Assembly: GCA_948560265.1 (NCBI GenBank)
Contig: CAOXTD010000005.1
Location: 16,264-80,263, forward strand
DNA length: 64,000 nucleotides
Direction of reading: 5' to 3'
Origin: an uncultured Clostridia bacterium
GTDB lineage: Bacteria > Bacillota > Clostridia > TANB77 > CAG-508
How positions within the stretch are numbered: position 1 is the stretch's first letter; the number at the start of each line of letters is the position of its first letter. The notes beneath the pieces are model-generated. The model was not told where the DNA came from and did not search any database. It saw only the letters and a program-made list of their open reading frames with translations. The position numbers and the translations under genes are program-made. Shown piece after piece: positions 20,301 through 29,054 of this stretch.

Positions 20301-22186
20301 TAGGAAATAACAATAATTTGAAAAAGATAACTTTTGAAGAGGCGAAACAGGCAAAGTATGTAAAAATTCATTGCCCATCAGTTTATCAATCAGGGCTTCA
20401 ACATTATTTTTCAATAGCTGTTATTAATTTATATGAAAATCCATCAGCTAGTGAAATACCTACTGCTGAGATTAGTTATAATATTACTAATAAAACTAAT
20501 AAAGATGTTATAGCTGAGTTAGTAGATGAAAATAGACCAATTACTGTTACTAATAATGGTGGAAGTAAAAAACATACCTTTACAGAAAATGGTGAGTTCA
20601 CATTTGAATTTGTTGATGAAGCTGGAAACAAAGGTAGTACAACAGCTAAAGTAGATTGGATTGATAAAACAGCACCAACAGTAGATGTTACTTACAGTAC
20701 AACTGAAATAACAAATGAAGATGTAGTAGCAACACTATCATTTGATAAAGAAAATATAACAATACTTTCAAAAGATGTACAAATTGCTGAAAATCCGGTA
20801 GATGGAAGTAAAACAATAACATTTGAAAATAATGCATCTTATGAATTAGAATTTGCAGATGAATTAGGTAATGTAGGAACAAAAACAATTGCAGTTGATT
20901 GGATTGATAAAGAAGCACCAACAGCTCAAATTGAGTATAGCACTGTACATTTAACAGATAAACCAGTTACAGTGACATTAAATCCAAGTGAAGAAGTAAC
21001 CATTTTAAATAATGAAGGTTCTGACACATATACATTTGATAAAAATGGAGAATTTACTTTCCGTTTTATAGATAGAGCAGGTAATGAAGGTACTGCAACA
21101 GCTAGTGTTAATTGGATTACAAAAATGCCAAAATACACATTAACATACTCTACGAAGGAGTGGACAGACCAAGATGTTACTGTAACATTAGAATTAGAAG
21201 AAGGATACACAATAGTAAGTAACAATGGTAGCAACATTTACACCTTTACAGAAAATGGTGAAGATGCTTTTGAATATATAGATCCAAATGGTCAAAGAGG
21301 TATGATACCTATTCGTGTAGACTGGATTGATAAAGAAGCTCCAACAGGAACTATTAAATATAGTATTTCTTCTAAAACAAATCAATCAGTTATTGCAACA
21401 TTGGTTCCAAGTGAAGAAGTAACAGTTACTAATAATACAGGAAATGAAAACCCATTAAAATATGAATTTACAGAAAATGGAGAGTTTACCTTTGAATATG
21501 TTGATAGAGCAGGACATAGAGGAAGTACAACTGCTAAAGTAGATTGGATTGATAAAGTAAAACCACAAGCTACATTATCTTATGATATTACAGAAAATAC
21601 ACAATCAGATGTAACTGTAACTATAACATTTGATAAAGAAAATGTTACAATTACTAATAATAATGGTAAAAACACATATACATTTATCAAAAATGGAGAA
21701 TTTACATTTGAATTTGTTGATGAAGCAGGAAATACAAACTCTATAACAGCAGAAGTGACATGGATTGAGAAAAAAGAGCCAGATAATAATGATGAACTTA
21801 CATCAGAAGAATATGAAATAACAGGTAATGTTATCAGAAAAATACCATTAAATCTTGAAGTAAATGAATTTATGAAGCATATACAAGCAAATCAAGAAGT
21901 AATTATTAAAGATAAAAATGATAACATTATAGAGGGAACAGCTAAAATAGGAACTGGTATGAAAGCATATGTAGGAGATAATGTATACACATTTGTAGTA
22001 AGAGCTGATATTGATGGAAATGGTACTGTTAATTTAACAGACTTAGCTAAATTATGCTTACATTATATAGAAAAAGAAACTTTAGTAGGTGAATATTTAG
22101 AAGCAGCAGATATAGATAATAACAATAAAGTAACAATAACAGATTTAGCAAAAATGCAACTTTTACTAGTAGGAAAAAATAAATAA
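17360..22186 (+). CDS. Large secreted multidomain protein with dockerin
   Basis: 1608 residues. Signal peptide about 1-30. An NPCBM-type carbohydrate-binding domain spans about 70-218 (SKAQVGWGNISVD, GIWAHATSTVEYD). Next is a large helical/transglutaminase-like region with a candidate catalytic triad: Cys about 486 (GAVCGGLSKTAANLYG), His about 513 (QPAHAAYIY), Asp about 540 (GWADTDGGG). An F5/8-type C domain covers about 877-1028 (DGDINTSWHG). Six tandem Ig-like repeats of about 75 residues cover 1034-1474, each ending in a W-I-(D/T/E)-K motif. The C-terminus is a type I dockerin (about 1549-1607) with two calcium loops, DIDGNGTVNLTD and DIDNNNKVTITD. The cohesin protein encoded next is its obvious anchor. 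Role inferred: glycan- or peptidoglycan-active enzyme displayed at the cell surface. Confidence 0.85.
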   Translation: MKKLLKAKTMFFIAFCVLLLVVAVFLFENTKVSYGGIKPYNVLTYNGNSKESEEETGMAVSDNNSTKESDVVFLSDIPYSKAQVGWGNISVDKTQDNKSLTMMVNGSTILIKKGIWAHATSTVEYDISNYKDYAYFTVFYGLNSTAGNKGNGVKFYIYTSEDGKTWTLRTEENPTALKSSNSAVYAKIDIKDVNYIRLYAHDNGSNASDHAVWGDAKLVKENYSENVMMTVEEFDEMIRKAYKRGPVEDELVLPLLQRDFIKRVGQYQLRMFLEEDSKNQETLEWFLNNEEALRLWTIGGTPNGTYLRSLQVLSQLYQTYKEDLNNENMTANGTKYKDLYLKMMLSLSLSHSTNVGLWIGGGSKLSDAVTRYEIYKQMHLDGKLGSNAMFETYTIEEMRAVMFTNIDDEEILWLRDYSEKKFSNLVDRFNPFKYINYTKGYGYYRPQYYSQENYAKWDAKYELSKYNITYQARTPKLWIVFEEGAVCGGLSKTAANLYGVWGYPAKVVGQPAHAAYIYLYNAGNGKNAWQLAYSVASTGWADTDGGGRMPNGWGGGWSSGAAKRGSYHFLSQEAQNEYEKYEKAELILLQADTFKDDKRKLEQIYRDALKEEIINFDAWVGMISLYNADASKTDEERIALAEEIAEAMTYHPLPMYDLTKLIGTKITSPEYKGKMLMIQEQTLRKATKATSANTLYHKEVPIVANAILGVIDSRIATFSFSGANAGKIVLSKQLQSAQVTWSYSLDGGNNWKEVYEHSIQLTNEEIASINANDDIKIRISGLPLTNENIFTININKGVFPSNTVSIDDLENCINGTTDQMEWTLDPNSGEWTSFADGKPNLRGHVVVYLRLIASGTNTTSDPVHYTFTTNTSSESHRYISRTGLKVTEVSATSGGNKDNILDGDINTSWHGATSSGLGGAYKPSYVVIELDKPRYVAEVDYVPDAKATGTGGYPTGKASKLEIYVSMDGTNWELAAVGNNLGNNNNLKKITFEEAKQAKYVKIHCPSVYQSGLQHYFSIAVINLYENPSASEIPTAEISYNITNKTNKDVIAELVDENRPITVTNNGGSKKHTFTENGEFTFEFVDEAGNKGSTTAKVDWIDKTAPTVDVTYSTTEITNEDVVATLSFDKENITILSKDVQIAENPVDGSKTITFENNASYELEFADELGNVGTKTIAVDWIDKEAPTAQIEYSTVHLTDKPVTVTLNPSEEVTILNNEGSDTYTFDKNGEFTFRFIDRAGNEGTATASVNWITKMPKYTLTYSTKEWTDQDVTVTLELEEGYTIVSNNGSNIYTFTENGEDAFEYIDPNGQRGMIPIRVDWIDKEAPTGTIKYSISSKTNQSVIATLVPSEEVTVTNNTGNENPLKYEFTENGEFTFEYVDRAGHRGSTTAKVDWIDKVKPQATLSYDITENTQSDVTVTITFDKENVTITNNNGKNTYTFIKNGEFTFEFVDEAGNTNSITAEVTWIEKKEPDNNDELTSEEYEITGNVIRKIPLNLEVNEFMKHIQANQEVIIKDKNDNIIEGTAKIGTGMKAYVGDNVYTFVVRADIDGNGTVNLTDLAKLCLHYIEKETLVGEYLEAADIDNNNKVTITDLAKMQLLLVGKNK

Positions 22187-22211
22187 ATGAAATAAGGAGA
22201 GATGCAGAAGA

Positions 22212-23120
22212 ATGAACAGAGTTAAAAAAATAAGCATAGTTTTTGTTATCATGATGTTAATAATTTGTATGTTTACAAGCAAAACATATGCAGCACTTAA
22301 TTGTAATGTAAATTTAAGTGCATCTAAAAATAAAGTAACGTATAAAGAGCAGTTTTCAGTTTATGTTGCAATATCTAATTTGCAAACTACAAAGGGAATT
22401 ATTGCAATAGGAGCAGTTGTAAGCTATGATACAGATTCTTTAACTTTAGTGAGCATAGAAGGGCAAAATAAATGGTCAGATCCTTTTCACAATCCTTCAA
22501 ATGGAAAGATTACTTCATTTAAAAATGAAGTATCAACCAAAAATGAGAATGTGTTTAAAATAACATTTAAAGTAAATGAAAAAGGAAAAGCTAAAAAGAG
22601 TGCTTGGGTGAAAATAAGCAATTTTGAGATATCTGATGGCGAAGGAGAAAAAAATTGTGGAGGAAATTCTATTAATATCGCAATAGAAGAGAAAAATAGT
22701 GGAAGTTCAGGAAGTAACAACCAAGGAAGCAATAATACTCAAAAGCCAGGAAATACTACTAATAATACAAAACCTGGAAATAGTAATCAAAATACTCAAA
22801 CAACAAAGCCAAACACAGAAACAACAAAACCATCAAGTAGTGGTTCTAACAATGTACAAGGTGGAAATGCAAAGAATGAAACAACCAAAAATACTATCAA
22901 TAATGTAGAAGAAAATAGTATAGGAAATGTTGCAGAAAATAATGTTACAAATAGTGAAAGCCAAATCAACAATGTACAAAATGCTTTTGACTCTAATACA
23001 GAGGAAACAAAAGAAGATAAAAATATGAGTAAAGGATTATTCTATACCATAAGCATTGTAAGTGTTATTGCAATTATTGGAATATTGTTTGCGATAACCA
23101 AATATTGGAAAATACATTAA
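22212..23120 (+). CDS. Membrane-anchored cohesin-domain protein
   Basis: 302 residues. Signal peptide 1-27 (cut near YAALN). A single cohesin domain of about 28-155 (VNLSASKNKVTYKEQFSVYVAISN; IGAVVSYDTDSLTLVS). A low-complexity Asn/Thr/Ser/Gly linker of about 120 residues follows. A C-terminal membrane helix (FYTISIVSVIAIIGILFAI) ends in KYWKIH. This is a minimal one-cohesin scaffold held in the cell membrane. It starts 25 bases after the dockerin protein, so the two are co-expressed. Confidence 0.85.
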   Translation: MNRVKKISIVFVIMMLIICMFTSKTYAALNCNVNLSASKNKVTYKEQFSVYVAISNLQTTKGIIAIGAVVSYDTDSLTLVSIEGQNKWSDPFHNPSNGKITSFKNEVSTKNENVFKITFKVNEKGKAKKSAWVKISNFEISDGEGEKNCGGNSINIAIEEKNSGSSGSNNQGSNNTQKPGNTTNNTKPGNSNQNTQTTKPNTETTKPSSSGSNNVQGGNAKNETTKNTINNVEENSIGNVAENNVTNSESQINNVQNAFDSNTEETKEDKNMSKGLFYTISIVSVIAIIGILFAITKYWKIH

Positions 23121-23153
23121 TACAAATTGATTGTTTTTATGTATGAATTGTTT

Positions 23154-23181
23154 AAGTCCTTCTTATATCATAGAAGGACTT
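23154..23181 (+). terminator. Intrinsic terminator
   Basis: 10-bp perfect stem AAGTCCTTCT / AGAAGGACTT followed by TTTCTTT, after the cohesin gene. Confidence 0.85.
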
Positions 23182-23308
23182 TTCTTTACATATAAATTAC
23201 TACATAAAATTTCAAATAAATGGCTCTTTTTATTTCTAAAAACTACTACACAAAATTTAAAAAATGTGTTACAATAGTTTAGAAATAAAAAATAAGGAGG
23301 AATTAACC

Positions 23309-24034
23309 ATGTCAGGACATAGTAAATGGCATAATATTCAAGCAAAAAAAGGAAAAGCAGATGCTGCAAGAGGAAAGATATTTACAAAATTAGGTAGAGA
23401 ATTATTAATTGCTGTAAAACAAGGTGGTGCTGACCCTGCTGGTAATTCAAAATTAAAAGATGTTATTGCAAAATGTAAAGCAAATAATATGCCTAATGAT
23501 ACAATTAACAATGCAATCAAAAAAGCTTCAGGAGAAGGTGACAACAAGAATTATGAAGAGATTGTGTATGAAGGATATGGCACAAATGGTGTAGCAGTTA
23601 TTGTGGAGGCAAGTACAGATAATAAAAATAGAACAGCTGCAGATGTACGTCATGCTTTTGATAAGGCAGGTGGGAATTTAGGAACAACAGGTTGCGTATC
23701 TTATTTATTTACCAAAAAAGGTGTTATTGTTATTGATAAAACTACAACAAGCTTAGCAGAAGATGATATGATGATGTTAGCATTAGACAGCGGAGCAGAA
23801 GATTTTGAAGCATCTGATGAATGTTATGAAATCACTACTTCACAAGCTGACTTTTCAAAAGTAAGAGAGGCTTTAGAAGCACAAGGGCTAGAATTTTTAG
23901 AGGCAGAAGTACAAATGGTACCATCTACCTATATTGCTTTAAGTGAACAAGATGGAGAAAAAATGCAAAGATTAATTGACACACTAGAAGATTTAGATGA
24001 TGTCATGAATGTGTACCATAATTGGGAAGAGTAG
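23309..24034 (+). CDS. yebC: YebC/PmpR-family regulator
   Basis: 241 residues matching the YebC/TACO1 family end to end: [22 protein letters not shown] at the start, then [26 protein letters not shown] and [11 protein letters not shown]. Members act as transcription regulators, and some aid translation of difficult peptide stretches by binding the ribosome. ATG 23309 follows AAGGAGG; longer upstream frames are not needed. In a genome with non-standard decoding, a translation-linked YebC next door is worth noting but is not evidence by itself. Confidence 0.93.
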   Translation: MSGHSKWHNIQAKKGKADAARGKIFTKLGRELLIAVKQGGADPAGNSKLKDVIAKCKANNMPNDTINNAIKKASGEGDNKNYEEIVYEGYGTNGVAVIVEASTDNKNRTAADVRHAFDKAGGNLGTTGCVSYLFTKKGVIVIDKTTTSLAEDDMMMLALDSGAEDFEASDECYEITTSQADFSKVREALEAQGLEFLEAEVQMVPSTYIALSEQDGEKMQRLIDTLEDLDDVMNVYHNWEE

Positions 24035-24138
24035 TTAAGTTAGCTGTGCGAAGCGATAGCAAGCTACGGATAACTTATGCAATCGAGCAAAGCGAGATTG
24101 CAAACCTTGAAAAAATATAGAAAATAGTTCTAAAATAG

Positions 24139-24176
24139 AAAAACATAGCATATATATATTATATGACTATGTTTTT
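24139..24176 (+). terminator. Intrinsic terminator
   Basis: Stem AAAAACATAG / CTATGTTTTT with an AT-rich, partly paired interior, between yebC and the spoIIIA operon. Confidence 0.75.
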
Positions 24177-24257
24177 CTTTGCTCTAGAAACAAAAAATGA
24201 CATAGAGATAAGTTATGTAATTCGTATTTTTATTATTTTATACAAAAGAGGTAAGCA

Positions 24258-25158
24258 ATGGATGAAATATTAAACTTTTTTCCAGAAGAGATGCAACAAA
24301 AGATAAAACAGAATCTCTTAGAAAATTTAGAAGAGATTAGAATTAGAACCAATAAGCCTATTATTTTAAAAAATGGACAAGCAGAAAAACAAATTCCATT
24401 TTCCGTAACACCAGATACAGTATTGCAAATTCTGCAAAAAATTTGTGAAAACTCGATTTATTCTTACCAAAATCAAATTTGTAATGGATTTATTACATTA
24501 AAAGGAGGTCATCGTGTAGGAATTACAGGAAATGCTGTTATGAAAGAAGGACAAGTGATTAATTTAAGCTATATTAGCAGTCTAAATTTTAGGATTGCAA
24601 GGCAAGTATTTAATTGTAGTACACAAGCTTTAAACTATATTCTTAATCCATATGGTAACGATATTTATACTACATTAATTGTATCCCCACCAGGATGCCG
24701 GAAAGACTACGTTATTAAGAGATTTAATTAGAAGAATTAGCAATGGCATACCAGAAATGAATTTTAAAGGATTGACAATTGGAGTAGTAGACGAAAGAGG
24801 AGAAATATCTGCTATGGATAAAGGGATTGCGCAAAATGACATAGGAATTAGAACAGATGTCATAGAAAATATTTCTAAACCTCTAGGCATGAAAATGTTA
24901 GTGCGTTCTATGAGCCCAAAGGTTATTGTAGCAGATGAAATTGGAAGCGCTGATGATATACAAGCTATCGAATATGCAGTTTGCTCAGGGGTAAGAGGAA
25001 TTTTTACAGCACATGGAGCAAATATGGAAGAACTAAAACAAAACCCAATTTTAAGTCAATTACTTACAAAACAAATGATAGACAGAGTGCTATTTTTAGA
25101 TCACAACAGAAAAATACAACTTGGATATAGCAAACAAACTGCTAAACAAGTTGGCTAA
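24258..25158 (+). CDS. spoIIIAA: Stage III sporulation ATPase SpoIIIAA with CGG +1 shift in Walker A
   Basis: First gene of the spoIIIA operon, encoding the secretion-type ATPase that helps drive the mother cell-forespore feeding-tube channel. Zero-frame reading runs from ATG 24258 through FRIARQVFNC to IVSPPGC, residue 147. Codon 148 is CGG (24699-24701). Reading GGA instead gives PPGC-G-KTTLLRDLIR, the Walker A motif. The rest is normal (GVVDERGEIS, Walker B VIVADEIGS, ARSM-like VRSMSP, TAHGANMEEL). About 299 residues in total, the normal size. Without the shift the protein would lose all ATPase motifs. Confidence 0.92.
24699..24701 (+). other. CGG +1 recoding site in spoIIIAA Walker A
   Basis: Context GGA TGC CGGA AAG ACT; the +1 frame gives G-C-G-K-T-T. 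The recoded residue is the invariant P-loop glycine before Lys. Confidence 0.9.
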
Positions 25159-25169
25159 GGAGGATATAT

Positions 25170-25679
25170 ATGATTTTTTTCAAGATTATTTTATTAATTT
25201 CCATTGTGGTAGCTAGTACCATACTAGGTATCCTATTTTCTAAAAAATATTCCAACCGTGAAAAAGAGTTAAAAGAAATGAAAAGTGCTTTAAATATATT
25301 TGCAACTAAAATTAAATTTACCTATGAGCCAATTCCTAATGTGTTTTTAGAAATTGCGAACAAAATAGAAGGAAATGTAGGAAAGATTTTTGCAAGAGCT
25401 TCTAGCAGAATGAAGGAAGAAAGTGCAGGTGAAGCTTGGACAAATGCTTTTTCAGATGTACCAAATAATTTATCTAAAGAAGACATTACAATTCTATCTA
25501 ATTTAGGAAGATTACTAGGTCAAACAGATGTGGAAGGACAAATTAGTGAAATAGAAGTAGTAGTTCAATTTTTAGAGACACAATTAGAAAGTGCCAAACA
25601 AGAAAAAATCAAAAATGAAAAGATGTATCGAACTTTAGGAATTGTAGGTGGTTTAACAATTGCCATTATATTAATTTAA
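25170..25679 (+). CDS. spoIIIAB: Stage III sporulation protein AB
   Basis: 169 residues, a membrane protein with N- and C-terminal hydrophobic helices flanking a helical domain. N-terminal FFKIILLISIVVASTILGILFSKKYS and the family segment VFLEIANKIEG with GQTDVEGQ are present. In the family it resembles type II secretion GspF-like proteins. It starts 12 bases after spoIIIAA with AAGGAGG. Confidence 0.9.
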   Translation: MIFFKIILLISIVVASTILGILFSKKYSNREKELKEMKSALNIFATKIKFTYEPIPNVFLEIANKIEGNVGKIFARASSRMKEESAGEAWTNAFSDVPNNLSKEDITILSNLGRLLGQTDVEGQISEIEVVVQFLETQLESAKQEKIKNEKMYRTLGIVGGLTIAIILI

Positions 25680-25683
25680 ACGA

Positions 25684-25745
25684 TGTCAGGTTGGGGACGT
25701 TCCTTAAAACTGACAAAAGTGTCAGTATAGGGACATACCTTAAAA
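25684..25745 (+). repeat. Two REP-like repeat units
   Basis: Unit 1 (25684-25715) runs from TGTCAG through GGGGACGTTCC to CTGACA; unit 2 (25720-25745) is a diverged partial copy. The same unit recurs at 27571-27697 and 42485-42515. They lie between spoIIIAB and spoIIIAC and could fold or attenuate the operon mRNA. Confidence 0.8.
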
Positions 25746-25760
25746 AATAGGGAGGAAAAC

Positions 25761-25955
25761 ATGGATATTAGTTTATTATTCAAAATAGCAGCAATAGGAA
25801 TTTTAGTAGCAGTACTATATCAAGTACTAGTAAGAGCAGGAAGAGAAGATCAAGCTATGATGACAACACTTGCAGGGTTAATTATTGTATTAACATTAGT
25901 CATCAAAGAGATTAGTACTCTATTTACAAGTGTAAGGACAATGTTTGGATTGTAA
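25761..25955 (+). CDS. spoIIIAC: Stage III sporulation protein AC
   Basis: 64-residue, two-helix membrane protein of normal size (LLFKIAAIGILVAVLYQVLVRAGREDQA). In the family it is part of the channel base in the mother-cell membrane. GGGAGG site after the repeat units. Confidence 0.93.
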   Translation: MDISLLFKIAAIGILVAVLYQVLVRAGREDQAMMTTLAGLIIVLTLVIKEISTLFTSVRTMFGL

Positions 25956-25976
25956 CAGATATAAAAGAAAGGAAAT

Positions 25977-26372
25977 ATGGATGGAATGGATATTATTAAA
26001 ATAATTGGAATAGGACTAATTGCATTAATTATCATTATTATTGTAAAACAGTATAGACCAGAGTTTACCATCTATGTTTCGCTAGTAGCAGGAGCTCTCA
26101 TCCTACTAATGGTAATGGATAAGATAAGTGGAATTATAGATTTATTAACATCATTATCCAACAAAACAGCAATTAATAATGAATTTTTGGTATTGCTTAT
26201 CAAGATTACAGGAATTGCTTTTCTAACAGAATTTGCAGTAAGTATTTGTAAAGATTCTGGAGAAGTTGCAATTGCTAACAAGGTAGATTTAGGAGGAAAG
26301 GTTATCATTATTTCTATGTCCATTCCTATTATTGCTAGCCTATTAGAAACGATTTTAAAAATCTTGCCCTAG
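25977..26372 (+). CDS. spoIIIAD: Stage III sporulation protein AD
   Basis: 131 residues with four hydrophobic segments. Family features are IIIVKQYRPEFTIYVSLVAGALIL and FLTEFAVSICKDSGEVAIANKVDLGGK. Paralogue of SpoIIIAC at its N-terminus. AAAGGAAAT before ATG 25977; ATG 25986 is an alternative. Confidence 0.92.
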   Translation: MDGMDIIKIIGIGLIALIIIIIVKQYRPEFTIYVSLVAGALILLMVMDKISGIIDLLTSLSNKTAINNEFLVLLIKITGIAFLTEFAVSICKDSGEVAIANKVDLGGKVIIISMSIPIIASLLETILKILP

Positions 26373-26399
26373 AACGAAAGAAGAAAGGAGAATGTGAAA

Positions 26400-27566
26400 A
26401 TGAAAAGAAGATTTATGATGTTTTTAATTGCATTTCTTTTTATGTTTTTCATTTCTCCAATCAGCTATGCAGAGGAAGAAGCAGCATCACAAGAAGAAAT
26501 ATTATCTTCTCAACAAGACAGCCTAAATATTTCGAGTTTTATTAAAGAGGCTCAAAAATATACAACAGATACTTTTGAAGATTTAGACTTAGGGAATTTA
26601 TTTTCTTCAGCCATTACAGGAAATGTTGATAATGAGATGCTCCTGAAGGCGTTTTCTAAAATAATAGGCAAAGAGGTGGTTAGCTGTATTAATGTTTTAG
26701 GAAGCATTATTATCATTATTGTTATACATAGCATATTAAAAAGCATTAGTGAAGGATTGGAAAATAAATCTATTTCTCAAATTACCTATTATGTACAATA
26801 CATATTAATTGTTACTTTGATTATGAAAAACTTTGCAGATATTTTAACTATGGTAAGGACAAGCATTGATAGTTTAGTGGGATTTATGAATAGTCTAGTT
26901 CCTTTGCTAATTACGCTAATGCTCACAACAGGAAACATTGCTTCAGCAGGAATTACAGAACCCATTATTTTATTCATCATCACTTTTATTGGAAACTTTA
27001 TTACCACAGTATTAATTCCTTTTATCTTAATTGCAAATGTATTAGGAATTGTATCTAAGGTATCTCCACGAGTACAAGTGGACAAACTATCTAAATTCTT
27101 CAACTCTTCTGTGGTGTGGATATTGGGAATTGTGCTAACTATATTTGTAGGAGTTCTCTCAGTGGAGGGGAGTTTAAGCAGTACAGTAGATGGAATTACT
27201 GCCAAAACAGCCAAAGCAGCAGTTACCAACTTTATACCAGTAGTAGGAAAAATCTTAGGAGATGCAGTTGACACAGTTATAGGTTGTAGTAACGTTCTAA
27301 AAAATGCAGTGGGAATAGTTGGAGTGATTGTTATTGTTTGCATTTGTATAGGACCAATTATAAAATTAGCAGTCCTAATGGCTCTGTACTACTTAGCAGG
27401 AGCAATTTGCCAGCCTATTGCAGATGAAAAGATTGTAAAATTATTAGACCAAATGGGCGATACTTTTAAAATGTTACTAGCCATTATGTGTAGTGTATCG
27501 GTTATGCTCATTGTAGGGACAACATTAGTCATTAAAATAACAAATAGTGGACTTATGTATCGTTAG
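26400..27566 (+). CDS. spoIIIAE: Stage III sporulation protein AE
   Basis: About 388 residues. A signal peptide (ending near ISYAEEEAA) and a polar N-terminal region are followed by about seven membrane helices (VLGSIIIIIVIHSILKSI; FIGNFITTVLIPFILIANVLGIVSKVSP). Matches SpoIIIAE, a channel component. ATG 26400 is chosen because GAAAGGAG is best spaced for it; GTG 26394 lies too close to the ribosome site. Confidence 0.92.
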   Translation: MKRRFMMFLIAFLFMFFISPISYAEEEAASQEEILSSQQDSLNISSFIKEAQKYTTDTFEDLDLGNLFSSAITGNVDNEMLLKAFSKIIGKEVVSCINVLGSIIIIIVIHSILKSISEGLENKSISQITYYVQYILIVTLIMKNFADILTMVRTSIDSLVGFMNSLVPLLITLMLTTGNIASAGITEPIILFIITFIGNFITTVLIPFILIANVLGIVSKVSPRVQVDKLSKFFNSSVVWILGIVLTIFVGVLSVEGSLSSTVDGITAKTAKAAVTNFIPVVGKILGDAVDTVIGCSNVLKNAVGIVGVIVIVCICIGPIIKLAVLMALYYLAGAICQPIADEKIVKLLDQMGDTFKMLLAIMCSVSVMLIVGTTLVIKITNSGLMYR

Positions 27567-27570
27567 TGTC

Positions 27571-27697
27571 TGTCAGGTTGGGGACGTTCCTTTTTCTGAC
27601 ATTTTTGTCAGGCTAGGGACACTCCTTTAATGAATTTAGTAAGGTCTGTCCCTTCTATGACACTTTTGTCAGAAAAAGGAACGTCCCCAACCTGACA
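27571..27697. repeat. Inverted pair of 31-bp REP-like units
   Basis: Outer units 27571-27601 and 27667-27697 are perfect reverse complements of each other over 31 bases (TGTCAGGTTGGGGACGTTCC...CTGACA). Inside are diverged partial copies (27606-27628 and about 27643-27660). The transcript between spoIIIAE and spoIIIAF could fold into a long hairpin of about 127 nt. Confidence 0.85.
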
Positions 27698-27710
27698 AGA
27701 AGGAGAAAAA

Positions 27711-28358
27711 ATGGAATGGATGAGTGGTTGGATCCAAGGTATTATTATTGCAGTAATTATTAGTACCATTATTGAAATGATTTTGCCAGAAGGAACGAGT
27801 AAAAAGTATATTAAAGTAGTGATTGGTGTATATATACTGTTTTCTATTGTGTCTCCTGTGATTAGTAAGGTAACAGGAAATGAATTCAGAGTATCAGATA
27901 TTTTAGATTTAGAAAAGTATATGGAAAAATCAAAAAATAGTAGTAACATGCAAAATCAATTCACAAATCAGAATCAAAATCAAATTAAAGATATTTATTT
28001 GAGTAGTATTAAAAGCGATATTAAGCAAAAGATAGAAAACAAAGGTTATCAAGTACAAAGTTTAGATTTAGAAATAGAAAATGATGAACAATATACTTTG
28101 AAACAGTTGAAATTACAAGTTTCAAAAGAGGCAGTAGAGACAAATAGTCAAACTACTAATAAAAATACAAATCAGATAGTAGAAAATGTTCAAGAAGTAA
28201 GTATTAAAATAGGAAATAATACACAAAATGAGAATAAATCATCAGTAAATACACAGAATAAGAAGAATACAATTTCTAGCCAAAATAGGAAAGAATTAAA
28301 AGATTATTTGAGTAATGTATATGAAATAAGTACAAAAAATATTTTCATAAATGAGTAA
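27711..28358 (+). CDS. spoIIIAF: Stage III sporulation protein AF
   Basis: 215 residues. Two N-terminal membrane helices (WIQGIIIAVIISTIIEMILPEG; YIKVVIGVYILFSIVSPVISKV) precede a soluble domain with an Asn/Gln/Thr-rich linker. Family SpoIIIAF. AAGGAG site directly after the repeat pair. Confidence 0.9.
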   Translation: MEWMSGWIQGIIIAVIISTIIEMILPEGTSKKYIKVVIGVYILFSIVSPVISKVTGNEFRVSDILDLEKYMEKSKNSSNMQNQFTNQNQNQIKDIYLSSIKSDIKQKIENKGYQVQSLDLEIENDEQYTLKQLKLQVSKEAVETNSQTTNKNTNQIVENVQEVSIKIGNNTQNENKSSVNTQNKKNTISSQNRKELKDYLSNVYEISTKNIFINE

Positions 28359-28372
28359 AGGAGGACATATAT

Positions 28373-28990
28373 ATGCTAAAGGACAAGATTAAAAATTTTC
28401 TAATAAAAGAACAAGAGGGAGACAACAAAAAGAAAATTGAAAATTTAGCAGTGTTTGTAGTAATATTAATTGTTACTTTAATTGCAATTAACTTGATATG
28501 GAATAGTGGTGGGAAGAAGAATCAAGATACTTCTGATGATCCAAATAAAAAGTTGGCAGGTATAGAAAATAATAGTTCTATTCAAACAAATGGAATAGCA
28601 CAAGATACTTTGTCTATACAATTAGAGGAAATACTGGGGAAAATAGAAGGTGTAGGCAAGGTAAAAGTTCTAATTACATATTCACAAACTAATGAAACTG
28701 TTCCAATGTATAATGAAGATACTTCACAAAAAGATACTGAGGAAAAAGACACAAGTGGGGGAACAAGAAAAGTGACAGAAACAGATAGTAAAAAGGAGAT
28801 TATTTATCAGGAGAGCAATGGGGAGAAAATACCTATTACAAAAAGTATTATAAGTCCTAAAATAGAAGGCGCTATTATTACTGCACAAGGGGCTGAAAGT
28901 GCTGTGGTGAAAACCAACATTATACAGGCTGTAGAGGCAGTGACAGGAATTTCTTCTCATAAAATTCAAGTGTTTTCTATGAGTGAATGA
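28373..28990 (+). CDS. spoIIIAG: Stage III sporulation protein AG
   Basis: 205 residues. One membrane helix near residues 25-43 (LAVFVVILIVTLIAINLIW) is followed by a ring-building-motif domain (IEGVGKVKVLITYSQTNETVP ... VKTNIIQAVEAVTGISSHKIQVF). In the family it forms the large ring of the channel on the forespore-facing side. AAGGAGG site, 14 bases after spoIIIAF. Confidence 0.92.
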   Translation: MLKDKIKNFLIKEQEGDNKKKIENLAVFVVILIVTLIAINLIWNSGGKKNQDTSDDPNKKLAGIENNSSIQTNGIAQDTLSIQLEEILGKIEGVGKVKVLITYSQTNETVPMYNEDTSQKDTEEKDTSGGTRKVTETDSKKEIIYQESNGEKIPITKSIISPKIEGAIITAQGAESAVVKTNIIQAVEAVTGISSHKIQVFSMSE

Positions 28991-29054
28991 GATACATAAA
29001 AGATTTTACAAAAGAGAAGGATACTAAAAAGCTAAAGAAAGGAAAAGCAAGAAA

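Noticed and set aside
20458..21780. DNA repeats as a mobile element
   Set aside because: They are diverged protein repeats of about 75 residues inside the surface protein.
23309..24034. YebC as the decoding factor for CGG
   Set aside because: YebC is present in most bacteria with standard codes; its proximity to the spoIIIA operon is not evidence.
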